Below, piece by piece: positions 25,289 to 37,521 of a DNA stretch of 64,000 nucleotides. Location: positions 14,306,087-14,370,086 of the forward strand of contig NC_081140.1 in the NCBI RefSeq assembly GCF_958295425.1. The letters are read 5' to 3'. Source of the DNA: Solea solea (lineage: Eukaryota; Chordata; Actinopteri; Pleuronectiformes; Soleidae). Both the position numbers and the translations under genes were made by a program. A model generated the notes under the pieces. The model had not been told where the DNA came from. It saw nothing but the letters and a program-made list of their open reading frames with translations, and searched no databases. Numbering within the stretch: position 1 is the first letter of the stretch; each line of letters opens with the position of its first letter.

Positions 25289-25786
25289 TAGAGATGTTCC
25301 GATACCATTTTTTCCCTCCCGATACCGATTCCGATACTTATGCTGTGGGTATCGGCCGATACAGAGTACCGATACCGATACCAATACCAGTGTGTTGTAT
25401 TCTGTAAAACATGAACGAATACAGCAAATGGACACCATTTATTTTTACCAGTGATATGTTATTTTGTTTTTCAGCTTGTACGTTTGTTTTGACTCTGGTC
25501 CAAACACCGCAGCACTGGCAGAGCTTTATGTTTCCATGACTACTGACCGGGAAAGGACGCCCGTGACATCATATTTACATGACTCCAGATTGTTAAAATG
25601 AGTCTCTGAAGTTACGCTAAACTTTAAAAAACAGAGGCATACATACGCAGGACACAGGTACGCTGGTTAGTTGTAGCGCTGCTCTTTTCGTTTAATAAAC
25701 GGGCCGCTCCAGTTTGACTGTAGGCGCGCTAACGGCGCTAGGGCAGCTAACGGAGTCAACGGAGCATCGGAATCGGAACAACTCTA
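25289..25786. mobile_element. hAT-type MITE, full length with perfect target duplication
   Basis: The 498-bp element is flanked by exact 8-bp direct repeats ATAACAGT (25281-25288 and 25787-25794), the target size of hAT transposons. Terminal inverted repeats are TAGAGATGTTCCGATACC and, from the right, TAGAGTTGTTCCGATTCC (16 of 18 identical). The left part contains repeated CCGATACCGAT units. No transposase frame, so it depends on an enzyme encoded elsewhere. Confidence 0.9.
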
Positions 25787-25794
25787 ATAACAGT

Positions 25795-26928
25795 CTATGT
25801 ATAAAATCAGTGACATTAAAGTTAGATTTTTCATGTAATGTATATCCATGCGCTGTCCTCAAGCAAAAATCCGGATAACTCTCAAATGTGAAATACCTTC
25901 TCTTTGTTCTACCATTTTCTTACTCTTCTGAGAAACCTACAGAGACGCTTGACAGTAAATCACTGTCAAAGCTCTGGCCTATGTCTTACCCTCTGTTCTA
26001 CTCTCCATTAACAATAAAGGGAAGCTGGCCTCTTACTGTCAAAAACAACAATGGTCAAAAGCCAAACATTAGCATTGCTTCCTTTCTTTCTCTCTGCCCA
26101 TCGGTTCACTCTTGACAGAACTAAAAAAACAAAACAAAAACACTTCCTACTCATTTTAAACCACTGCATGGACAATGACAGCTTCAAACTTCAAACCCCA
26201 CACCAGTCCATGTGATTTATTTTGGACAAAGCCTTACGTAGAAAACATCCCTAAGATGTGAGACTGGAAGGAATGACTGCATTATGTCAAGAGACACATT
26301 CATAACAACAGGAGAATCTCCGGCACATGCAGATGAGGGGGTGGCACCTGGCGTGAGCATGCAGGAAACAGGACGCTTGCCTGTTTACTTCCTGTGGAGT
26401 TTCTCATGCTGCTTTCTCACATGAGCTCACTCAGACATTATTTGGAGATTATACTGGGAGCCGGCTGGAGAATCTCTAGTGAATCTCTGCACAATCACAC
26501 ATACAGCGCCTCCAATCTCTGGACAATCTCTAGAGATTGCTTTTGGTTATGCCTTTTGCACTAAATCCATTTATCCATCCATCCTGTTCAGGGTTCCTCC
26601 AGTAGACCCGTTTATGATTTTACAGAAAAAATGCACGGTGTTTGATTGCTGAGTGTAAATACTTTGATATTACTCATTTAAAACTTTTTTTTTTTGTTCT
26701 CCAAGACTGTGCACTGCCAGATACATTTTGTGAGATTTTGCTTCTTAGTGAATCTTTTGTTTCGGCTAGACCAGTGAACCCAAATACAAGATCTGGATTG
26801 GGGATAAAGTCTTGCGCACCTGGTTAGTGGTTCGGTGAGAGTGGAGGTTGTTGCACTTTAAGCGTTGACTTTTACGTTGATCCCTAGGATATCTGTGTTA
26901 CAGCTGTCATGCTTGAGGGTCAGGGACC
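25795..26928. other. Intergenic, no gene seen
   Basis: A 16-bp perfect palindrome CAATCTCTAGAGATTG lies at 26524-26539, within a stretch where AATCTCTAG/AATCTCT recurs (26470-26540). An ATCC run near 26570 may be a decayed SINE tail. Confidence 0.45.
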
Positions 26929-27168
26929 ATGGTAACTTCCAGTATCAGTCTCTTCCGCTCCTTCCTGTGTCTGGCGCTGTGCGTGCACTCTGCCAGTGGT
27001 TTTCCCATCCAGTCTCGGACTATTGTCATCACCCCACCTCCTTCGTGGTGGGGTGATGACAATAGTCCCTTGGAGGATGTGTGTGGAGCTGTTTATAATT
27101 CTGTCTGTAATTCTGTTATCACGTCGTTTGCTCTTACCAGGCCCCCCCCCTTCAAAAAAAGACAATGA
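26929..27168 (+). CDS. Weak candidate: small frame with signal-peptide-like start
   Basis: A 79-codon frame starting at ATG 26929 in a strong Kozak context (A at -3, G at +4). The first ~24 residues look like a signal peptide: a short polar start with one Arg, the hydrophobic core FLCLALCV, then HSASG as a possible cleavage site. The remainder (from FPIQSRTIVI) has no known motif and is partly encoded by the 22-bp perfect hairpin at 27017-27068, so it is unlikely to be an old conserved protein. I do not recognise it. It may be chance, a first exon, or a young gene. Sequence resembling a polyadenylation signal (ATTAAA) follows at about 27183. Confidence 0.15.
   Translation: MVTSSISLFRSFLCLALCVHSASGFPIQSRTIVITPPPSWWGDDNSPLEDVCGAVYNSVCNSVITSFALTRPPPFKKRQ
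27017..27068. repeat. Perfect 22-bp hairpin, 8-nt loop
   Basis: The left arm (27017-27038) begins GGACTATTGTCATC and ends CCCCACC. The right arm (27047-27068) is its exact reverse complement. The loop is TCCTTCGT. No mismatch or bulge over 22 bp. Confidence 0.97.
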
Positions 27169-27189
27169 GCCATCGACCCCCAATTAAAG

Positions 27190-30100
27190 GTCGGTTGCCA
27201 CAAGGCTCGGGCTTATGAGCCAATTTTCTGGGGGAAATCCCAATGTTCATAATCTAATTTACCTAAATTACTAACTGAGTGTCGCAGAGATGAAATAGAG
27301 CCTATTCCAGCTGATTATTCCAAGAGACATGGTAATTAACAGCAGTTAATTAACATGCATTTCTTTGGCCTGTGAAAAAAAAGCTTGCGTTTCCAAAGAA
27401 AACCCACATAGAGCACAACATGCAAACTCCCAACTGAAGGGTCCCCAGCTAAGCCCAGTTCAACGACAAAGCTAAAATGCATTTGGGTTGACACAAGCTA
27501 CGAGATACAGCACAATTGCACCTATGTAATATGTTGAGGTGTAAATGATGGGATGCATGTTGCACTGCTTGGACAGGTTTCCATGTGTTCTTTCAGATCC
27601 AGATCACTGCAGCCTCCTGCTACTCGCTGCCAAATGTGGTCAGTAGCCCATGATTTGACAAGATTTAGTCCAATTAAGCAGCCCTGTGATGCAAGTTTAG
27701 AGTATATATTTTCTAAACGCAACCCATCATAATGTTTTCCTTTTGTAGCTCCCTCACAGCAGTTCCCTCATCTGGAAAATTTTTGGCTGAGATAGGACAG
27801 TAACTTTGGGTTTAATTAGTCGAACCAAACTTGATGAGACCTAGTGGTGTGCATCCGAGCTAGGATAAAACCGAGGGAGAGCAGAGTTTTTCAGTTATTT
27901 CTCACTTTGAGCTGTCCTCATTAAAGCCCATCTGATGCTTGTCTGCAGAAGATTAAATGGAAAACACATGAGGTATCCTTATTATAAACACTGAGTTTTG
28001 CTGATTACATACAACTACCCTTCATCACCATCTCTCCCCTTGTTTAGTGAATGGCCCGTCTCTGGAAGGTCCATTCCGCTGCCGTTCACAGGCGATAAAA
28101 GATACTACAAATGTTGCCTGTTTTCGGGTCGAAAACCATGAATAGCAGAGCAGTAGGCATCTCTACTTTGCTTCGACTGTAGTTACTTTAGAGTTGAGCA
28201 GTCAAAAGGTTTTAAAAGAAACAGGTTATTCATTATTCATTTTCTGTTATGCAAGAAAAAATGTACCATTTGTGACCACGCCGCCGGAGTTAATGAAGTG
28301 AAATGTAGGCAGGTAGTCTAAAAATGTCCAGTGAGTCATTTCTTCTCTGTAAAACTAGACGACACCTGGACACTCAGTACAACCAGTACAAAAATAAACA
28401 AGAACTCGAATGAAAGAATATATAAATGAACAAAAAAAAAGACAAAACTGAGTCGTGTGGGCTGGACCATCTAACTTCACACAGGACCTGACTTCTGTCT
28501 CCTCCTGAGGATTCGGTCAATGTCGGCTGCACTCTCCTGAGGATCCAGCCCTCAAATGGAGACACGGCTACTCTCATACACATTGTCAGTGGATATTTAC
28601 CATACATTATGTTTTTACAGTCCCTCGTTGTCACTTACCTATGACAGTCTGTCGATCTCTATGCTGGCATGTGAAAATGAACCAAATATGCTAAGTTTAT
28701 AAAGATAAAACAGATTGTTATGTGTGTAATTGCAGCTCCTTGCTTCCGTGTTCATTTTTTCTTTGGCAACACTTTCTCCTATGTTTTGGTTTGCAGTAAT
28801 AGTTTGGAATGCCTGTGGTCTGTGTGTTTTTGACATACAGTACATCCCCAATTTTGGCAGAATATCGCTCAGACAAGTTAGACAGAAAACGCTTTTTAGT
28901 TTTTACTTCCATCCATGAATTTGTAAAAACTGCAAGGAGTTGCAGGAAATCTAAATGAAGTTGCCTAGTCTCATCTGAGCTGAGGGCATCAGAGAGCAGG
29001 CATTTCTCTGTGGCATAACACACTGAGGTGCAGCTATAGAATCCCCACAGGGTGAATGAATGAGGAGGGCTTGTTAAACACTTGCAAATGAGATTCAGGC
29101 TAGGGTCCTTTGGTTTAAATCTCTCATACTGTATTATTGTTGGCTAGAAGTCTCCCTGTGCTTTCTTCTCCAGTTTTCCTTGTATCAGCCCAGGAAGGAA
29201 ACTGTGGTAGTTAGTTAGTCAGTTAGTTGATTGTCCCCCTGGGGAAATTTGTTTTCACAGTTTCTGTACATTTGCATGTCTCAGAAAAATATATAGAACA
29301 TTATAAAAAAAAAAAAAGATCCAACAAAAGGAAAAACACATACACTACATATATGGCTGTTTTGTTTAAGGTGGATGTGGCTGAAGGTATTAGGCTTCTG
29401 CTGAGGCGGGCTTTATTGCATTTCATACTTTAGAGCTGGAAGTGATGGTTGAGTGGGTGTGTGGTGTCCTGTGATATTGCATGTGTGAGGCGTGCGATGG
29501 CCTTGCTGTTTTGTTCTTGTAGGTTTGGAGAGGTTTTTTTTTTTTTTTTTTTACAGAGAGCATGTTAAGGAAACAGGTGGAGCAGTATGTGTATACAATG
29601 CTTGTATATACATATCTGGGTTAGTGTTGTTCATGTATCATCATTATCATTTGTATGTCAACAGTAGTCACTTGCGTGCTTCTACACTCATGGTACACTT
29701 CAGCAGAAAATGCCAAAGTAATAATGGGTAGTTCCTACCTTTGCTGGGAAAACAGCCTCAGTTCTTTACAGCATCAATTTAATATGATGTTGGAAGCATC
29801 TGCCCTGTGTTGATGGATCTGTTGGGTGAACATTCATGATGCAAATTAGGGTTTCATCTCAGGAAACAGGATTCCCGGGAAATTCAACCGGGACCATTTC
29901 CCTAATTCGTGGGAGATTTAATGTAATTAAAATGAACTAAAAAAACAAATAGGTGAAATAAGTCTACAGTTTTCCCTCATACAACTTCAGATGTGTGTGT
30001 TTGTGTGTTGTGCATAGCACTAAAATTTCAACATGCAGGCTCCACAGTTCTTGCATTTTAATGGAGCCTTTTTATTTCATTTAAATGAACTACTTGTGTG

Positions 30101-31029
30101 TTATTAGTCGAGAGCAATATGCCTCCTTTGCCCTGCACTGATAAAGACATGTGAACTTTCAAGTGGCCGTTGTGCTCGCAAGCTTGCACAATGGGAGCCG
30201 CCACATAATAGACTTAGCTTAAGAGAATGGTTTGGAAATTGTCAAATGATTTACTTTAATCTGTAAAATGCTTTTACGAGGATATGCTTCTCAGGAGACA
30301 AGTCACAGGCAGTAAACTTTGCATTTCATATTTAGCGGTGCAGCACATTGGAAGTTCACACAGTGCAGCGCGCTTGATGCGAACAGAGTGGGGCCTCTAT
30401 TTTACACCTCATCCAACCGACACAGTTGTCACTTGCACGCCCAACTTCCGAAACACGCATGGATGCACTTCAGCGGTCCTTCTCCTCCTAGTCCCCTTTC
30501 TCATCAGTTATATGCAGGTTGAATGTCGGTGCCATCCTTTATCCTGTGCGGTCTAATGAGTTGTTGATGGAACAGAGCCAGGAGACAGCGGAGCCAGATG
30601 GTTCACCAGCCAAGGACCACGTACGCATTAGTGTGGGCAGGGGGGGGGGGGCGCTGCCAGAGCTGTGCCACTTTTACACACAGTCCGTGCGTAAAAGGGC
30701 ACAGACACAGTCTCTGTGTGCCGTGCGACTGAGATTCTGCCTTTTAATAATGATGAAAATAATACACAAAAGGTCAAATTGGGAACTCATACATGCATAA
30801 TGTCTCCTTAGTGCATTGAGTGCCGCCTGAAATGACCTGGGCTTTACTGAACTGAGTTGTCTTTCTGCATCCATGATCTGGACATTTGGGAGCTTACAGA
30901 ACTGAGATGACACTGTTTCTCTGTGATATGCTATAGCTATGACACAGTTAACTGCAGCTACTGTATAAATGGATGGGCATGGTGAGCATTCATTTTCAGA
31001 TACAGTAAACTGAAGTATTCAAACCACAA
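27190..31029. other. Intergenic, no gene seen
   Basis: Short frames only. Near 27296 GAGCCTATTCCAGCTGA is a further SINE-tail-like scrap. Near 29748-29815 a stretch (TTTGCTGGGAAAACAGCCTC) resembles another DNA-transposon end. A poly-T (29535-29552) and a G13 run inside GGCAG...CGCTGCC (about 30636-30657) are the other structures. Confidence 0.4.
29205..29440 (-). mobile_element. Possible LINE 3'-end fragment
   Basis: A short (AGTT)n run (29207-29230) followed by GATTGTCCCCCTGGGGAAATT, the reverse complement of the fish LINE tail AATTTCCCC...GGGATCAATAAAG. Sequence to about 29440 may belong to the same insert. No reverse-transcriptase motif. Confidence 0.4.
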
Positions 31030-31610
31030 TAGGTTGGCGTTAAAGGGCCCAAAGTGTGCAACCAAGTCAGTCCCCTGCACATGACTCCATGGATTTGATC
31101 TGCTGTTGCCAAATTCTGACACTACAATTTCCATAGGGATCAGATTCTTCAGAACAAGCTGTTTTCCTTCAGCTACAGTGTTGGTGCACGTGTGCCTACA
31201 GCAGCTTCTGATTTTCCTCTTGCTGGTCTAGTACTTGACATGATGTGGTCTTCTGCTGCTGTAGTGGTCTCAATCTTAGTTGTGTTGTTCTCATTGTCTT
31301 TTTTTCTTTTCAACACATTTGTAAAGAGCTGTTATCCAGGTCTGGCCATTCTGTTTTGAAGTCTCTCATCAATCCGGCATGTCTGTCCACAGAACTGCTC
31401 ACTGGATAGTTTCTGTTTTTCCACTCTGGTCATAATCCTAACCCCAGAGACTCTTGTGTGTGACAATCCCAGGAGAATTCCTCAAACCAGACTGATGGGA
31501 ACCAAAGATAATGTCATGGTTAAAGTCACTGAGATCACATCATTTCTTCAGTGTTCTTAGGTGATGTTTTGCAGAAGAAACCTTTGAAATCTTCTTCATC
31601 CTGATGGCAA
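31030..31610 (-). pseudogene. Tc1/mariner transposase relic, second copy
   Basis: Reverse-strand remnant of the same Tc1-like family as 10460-10930. Landmarks on the plus strand, in the order expected for a reversed element, are AAAGGGCCCAAAGTGTGC, TTGCCAAATTCTGACACTAC, GTGGTCTTCTGCTGCTGTAG, CAGGTCTGGCCATTCTG, GTCCACAGAACTGCTCACTG, ATAGTTTCTGTTTTTCCACT and GTTAAAGTCACTGAGATCAC. It therefore covers parts of the transposase from the N-terminal DNA-binding region into the catalytic region, with deletions and many stops; no frame is open. More diverged than a recent copy. Confidence 0.75.
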
Positions 31611-34600
31611 TGAATACATTAAGGTTTGGACAACAACACAATCTTACCTGGAGGAGGATTGTTGCCCACAGTGATCTTCTACTCCTCTTCTCGTCACTTG
31701 TGGTCTCAAGTAGTCGGGCATTACAAAACGTGCGTGACTTTGATGGGCTAATTGTATTAAAATACAGTTGTCATTATTAAAATCAACTGCATGAATAAGT
31801 AAGCATTCCTAGTGACAGGCTTGTCACTGTTTGTGTTGTAAGTGATTGTTCCCATGACTTTTCAGTCAAGGCTACTTTTCCCTAAAGGAAAGTTTAACAG
31901 ATAATGCTGTAAATCACTTTTATATACCGCGTGTGGTCAAAGATAAATTAAGTTTCACCGGTAGAACGGGCAAGGACATTGACCGAAGCGCTTGCACACG
32001 TTGTATTTCTTTTTTTTTTTTTTATTTTAAAGACAATTTAGCTGACATCAGCATGTCCGTGTGTAGATTTTGTGGATGAACAGTACATGACAGGAATTTA
32101 ATGCGTACACAAAGTCTCACCCCTGTTGAGAAGATACTCATCTGATTAAATTTGGAGCACCTTGCTGCATAGGTTTACATATTAATCGGCACAAAAACAA
32201 TTTTCCCCCGAAACTACTCGACGAAGTGGGATAAAGTTCATATTAATACAAGCCAAAGTATGCAATAAATATCTGGCTTGATTAATGAATTCAGCAGCAA
32301 AACCTTTAATATGCTGTGTCATAATGAGTGTGATTGGGTGTTTGTCCGTACTGCTGCAAAGCAAACTTTTAAGTTATGGTTGCTGTTCAATAATTAATCC
32401 CTAATGATAGTGACTCATCAGGATTTGTTTCGACTTTGTTTTCTACTCTGCTACATTGATTTCCTGTGGTAATGATATTCACTTCCCTGCTTTAGAGCTC
32501 CGCGAGTGAATCAAATTTTAATATTAGGATCTGTTTCAAAATGAGATCCCCGATGCCACATTACCTACAGCAGCTGATATCTGCCTGTATATTCACCCAC
32601 CTCCATTTTTTTTTTTTTTTTACCATTTATTTCTCTCTTACTTTGGCTCCTGCCGTTTAAACGTATCATTGTCATTTGTTCAGGTTTAACCGGGAATGAG
32701 GTAGAGAGAGTGTTAACAGGTGGTGATGAGCATAAAGGAGAAAGCAGAGGCAGAAATTGTTAGTGGCTAATCTGGTGCTGGCCGCCTGCCAACAACTGTG
32801 GATCAGAGACGTGAGGACTGCAGTCAGTCTGGGGGAGCAGGACGGGGTTGCGTAGAATCAGTTAGGTATTAAAGTTGAGGGGGGGGGTGGGGGGGCAGCA
32901 GAAGAGTGAGGCAGACGAGGGCATTGGTGGTTAATGGAAGAAAGAACGAGGGAGAAAAGGAGCCTGTGGAAATAGATGAGGGGAGGACAGGTGATGGGAG
33001 GAGATAATGGGAGAGGACATAAGAGGAGGAAGAAGACAGATTTAGGTTATGCTTGTTGGAAACATTTGCAATGGGAGAATAATCAAGGAGTATACCAAAG
33101 ACTTTTCATTATGCAAACAGGCACCTTCTTTATAAAAAGTGCTACTCTTTTATGTGATTTTTACTATTTGAAGAAAAAAGTAATTGACGTTTTTAAAATA
33201 TAATTTCACAGATGCTTAATTTATCATATAAAATTTAGTAATGTTTGACGCTTGGAGAATCAGAGTTCAATATCCACTCTTCTTTTAGCTTTCATCTGCT
33301 CCTGGCCAACTACTGAGGTACAACAAATGTGTGCTCTTTAGCTGCTAACAGCTCAGCTAAGAAGTAATTGATGTTGCCTGCGTGCTTAACAGGTTGTGCA
33401 CATTTGGTTTCTTGGAGCTCAGAACACCTGCCTGCTGCTGCAATTGATTTTTGAGAATCTGTAATCTCTGTAGATTAGAGGAGGGGGACGAAATCCACGA
33501 GGGCCCGTCATCTTACACGTAAAGATTTCTTCCATTGGTGGAAAAGCATCGACAGTATTAGCTGTGAGTAGAAATTGACATGGCTGCTCCTGTAATTTAC
33601 GTGGAATTGCCTGATGTGGAAGTCTGACATTAAATCTGATCCCACAGTAACACATTTTAGTTCATGTTTTTAGACAGGAGGCTTTGTGGATGAGAAACAT
33701 AAAACAAGTTTTATTTCAAATGATTGTTTATTTATTCACCTTTACTCCAAATGGATAGTTCCCTCTTCAAAAGTATACATATATACTGTATATAGCTAAT
33801 TACACACTAACTAGTAGACAACTAGAAAATAATGGGCAACTAAGGGTTGAGATAGAAACAGACAAAAGAAACCAGTCTAGGAAAAAAGGCATCCATTTTT
33901 GATTCATTTTATTAGAAAATATTGACACACCATAAAAATTACATGTACAAAACTATAAGATTTGAAATTGCTTTATGTACAAATACAAAAGATAAAGCCC
34001 AAACGAAAAAGAAAAAATGGGAGGGGACACAACCGGTGGGGAAGGTGATTCTACTACGATGGGTCAAACGATTTGAGGCTTTTCCTCTACTAACACACAC
34101 CTCGGCAGAAACAAACTGTGCCATGAGTATAATGATGGTGATTTTACAGAGGAATGGTACGCGCACATATGGACGACACATATCTCACGTGGCAGGCGTG
34201 GCCCATACATCGGACTCTGGGTAAAGGTGGTGAAAGAGATGCTATTATTTGGGCAACGGAAATATTTGGAGGGTCAATGTAAAGGTGATTTAGTCTGACG
34301 GCCATGACGGTGCAGCTCTTCAGAAACGGCGTTCAAGGGGACCCATCATACTCATTGCATCAGTAATATCTTTTTTTTATTTGAATTCTGGGACTCGTGT
34401 GCTTTGTTTCACTCTTCAAAACTGTCTCCATTTATCTCAAACTGCCTGTAACGCACCCCCTAATTTAAACCCTCTTACTTAAAAAAGGCAACATTAGCTC
34501 GGGCCTCTTTAGCAGCACATTTTCCTCTGATTGACTGAGCACCAGGACGCCTGCCAAGGAGAATCACACCCAGTCCTTGTGAGCATCACTTCAACTCTGT

Positions 34601-36810
34601 GCACTAAATATAACAGACTTTTCCTTTTTATTCTGTAACATAATGACAGCTTTTGTCTTTCAGTTACAATTGTGCACATGCCTCGCTTAAAAGGTGCATG
34701 CCTGGGCTATATGCTACCTGCTTACTGACACATGTTATGTCTGCTGTCAGAAAACACATTGTTGTTTTTGTTATTTCTAGTTATTTGTTGGATTTGTGCA
34801 TTGCATGCTCGTATTGCCACTCAAGTAGATTGTTTTGGGAGAATGAGCGCTGCTTGAAGCATATGATTTTATAAATAAATCAGATGTCAGTTAGGCTGCA
34901 TATGCTGCCGCAAAATTCAAAGTGACCCAATTCTGATTATACATTATATTTTTATACTTCTCCTCCCATGTGGCACAAGTCAGATATGAGCCATGAAGGT
35001 GTAAGCAGGGGGGAAAAAAAAGCACACGTTTCAGAATCCGAAGATCTCATTCGTATGTGTAAAGAAATCAGATATGAATCAGATACCTGCATTTTGCAGA
35101 TATTCCCATCAATGCAACTCGTATGTCTTTTGACCAGTGCTATGGAGGATGAGAGCTCAAACCAGTGGGACTCATACAGACGGAGGTTTCCAGCCTTTTA
35201 AGCCTTGGGGGATTTTGAAAGTTCAAAATAACACCACATTCACTTTCTATTTCAGTAGCCATGTCCACCCCACACGTTGTCTTCCTCAAATGTTAACCAG
35301 TGTAAATGCAGATGTAAGCTAAAATTGAATATAGGCAACATAGCTGAATTGGGCATCACGTCATTAGTCCGAGCCCTGAGCTTTTCTCTCTTTTCTCTAT
35401 TGATGTTATAACGTGTGAGGTGATATTAAATAGTAAAATAAGGCAAAAAATATAATAGGTTCCCTTTTACGTTACCGGTAAATGAGATATGGAATGTCAT
35501 CAAATATTTCGTGAGTGGGGGAAACACTGTGGCAAAAACAAGGGTGGGATGGCAGAAATGGAAGTGGTGCAGCCATTTAGAGACACACAGCATTTTTTTC
35601 TTCACGATAAAACTATTCTGACTTTGAACGTAGAACTCCCTTTCTGTAAACTTATTCAGGGTTGACAGTAATGGGGATGACGCAGATTTTTTCTCATAAT
35701 AATGTCGATCATAACAGTGATGCTGTATCGTGTCCCTCCTGTCCTGTTTTATTTGTTTTTCTTGACTTTTAACACGTGGCTTTCCTCCCGATCACTGGTC
35801 TGAAAGACAGAAAGAGAAAGACAGAGGCGTTAGTTTGCATTTCACATCCAGAAACAAAATATGACATAGGTGACAATGGTGTGGTTTTTATTTGAAAGTA
35901 AGATCTGAAGATCAACACCTCTTAGTTATACAGTAGCTGTAGCATATTTACGGCCTCTGGCTAAAATATGCGCTTCTATTCTCTAGTGTTGACACGTGTG
36001 TCATGTTGAGTGCACTGTATCTATTTTTGAACAGAGGTGACAGAGCAGATTGTTTCCATTGTTGTATTTCTCTGGATCAGAGAACAGAAACTGAAACTGT
36101 TATTTGTGAGGAGCCCTGGGAGTTGTCATGGCAGAAAAACAGTTTCATATAAAAACAGTCACATATTTGATCAAAGTTGTCTTGCATTTAGGAGGTCTAT
36201 CTATGCACCTGTCTGTGTGTGGTGTTTTCCCCACCCACATTTCATGTGCCTTTTATAAAAATACTAAATTACCTGCTGATGCACCTAAATAGGACACCTA
36301 AACACACCTATTTTAAAAAGGCCAGTCCTGGACTGACAGTGAACCCTCCCGTTGAGCACCTGAGAACAGTTTTCCTGAATCCAGAAACACAATAAACACC
36401 ACAGATGGTGGGCTGTATGAATTATATATGTCCCTGTTGAAACCTTGAAAAATAGTAATGTTTTATGCTGTGTTAAGATAGATTGCTAGATGGTGAAAAT
36501 GGTAGGGAAATCCGTTGGCTGGCCTGCTGGCGCCGACTCACTTCATTATGAACCCTAATGTGAGCGTGATAAAATGATTAGCTGTCACAATGGTAAGAAG
36601 TCCTCGGGGGGAAACCTGGTGCTTTTTGGAAGTGTTCATTGAGTGGTTAGCAGAAGCACTGCACAAAGTAAGTACATACACACATAAATAACAACAAAGC
36701 AGTATTCTGAAGTAACGTATTTGATTTGACAAATAAGCAATAAGCCCAGGAAATATTTGGACAGGAGCTACTCGGACTGTATAGCAAAGATTAAACACAG
36801 AACGTGTCGT
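31611..36810. other. Intergenic, no gene seen
   Basis: Poly-T runs (32009-32023, 32607-32621), a G-rich segment (32879-32895), a purine-rich block (32930-33040) and a small AT-rich ATATAC cluster (33776-33796). No supported exon or RNA gene. Confidence 0.45.
32879..32895 (+). repeat. G-rich run, possible G-quadruplex former
   Basis: A run of nine G, one T, then seven G. Confidence 0.5.
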
Positions 36811-37115
36811 GTGAGTAAGTGTTTTTGCCCATTTTTCCACAATGACTTCCAATATCTGGCAGTTATTTACAATTTAGCGCGTATTAAGCTTGTGAATTAA
36901 CAATTTAAAATGAAGCAAAACACGAGCACAAGTTGTACACAAACAACAGATTGTGCGTGTTAAATTAGAATTTTGAACCGTATACAACACATTTACAATA
37001 ACAACTTCTCAGCTTTCGGAAATGGTTGGAATTTTTCCGATAGTAAGTACTGCAATACAAATTGCACTTGAGCAAACGTGTCGCCTGTGATACACTCGGT
37101 GTTAAAGGGTTCAAA
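36811..37115 (+). mobile_element. Unknown dispersed repeat family, copy 2
   Basis: Shares with 42048-42449 the segments GCCCATTTTTCCA, TGGCAGTTATTTACAATTTA, CAATTTAAAATGAAG, GTGCGTGTTAA, AACTTCTCAGCTTTC and the end CGGTGTTAAAGGGTTC. The reverse complement of that end (GAACCCTTTAACACCG) resembles the left end of copy 1 (GAACCCCTTGACACC), suggesting short terminal inverted repeats. The left end is missing here. Confidence 0.65.
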
Positions 37116-37181
37116 ATACTAATACTAATTACTGTTAATAAACCTATTGTGTCTCCATAGCTACAAAAAACATCCTCCTTA

Positions 37182-37518
37182 TGGCGTGTTTCCACCGGCT
37201 CGCCTCGGCACGGCGCGGTTAAGGTGCGTTTGCACTAGCATAGTGTCTGGAACCAGGTACTTTTTTTTAGTACCTGCTCTGGCGAGGTTCCAAGCGTGCT
37301 GAGGCGATACTTTGCGTGACACAAGAATCAAGCCAAACGATGTCGAACTATAGATCACTTAAAAAAAACATAAGAATCCTAAAAACATGGGTTAATCTCC
37401 AACAATTAGCAGGAAAATAGGTTCATACTAGGTACTATTTTTGGAGTGGAAAACCAACCTAAGCTGTGCCGTGCCGTGGCGAGTTGAGGCAAGCCTGGAC
37501 CATAGTGGCAAAGGACCA
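37182..37518 (+). mobile_element. Harbinger-like MITE, copy B: short form with TTA target duplication
   Basis: The 337-bp element is flanked by TTA on both sides (37179-37181 and 37519-37521), the 3-bp TWA target typical of PIF/Harbinger. The ends are TGGCGTGTTTCCACCGGCTC and, from the right, TGGTCCTTTGCCACTATGG; they are related but imperfect. Compared with copies A and C the interior part from ATGGGTTAATCTCCAACAATT to GGTACTATTTTTGGAGTGG is deleted. No coding capacity. Confidence 0.8.
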
Positions 37519-37521
37519 TTA

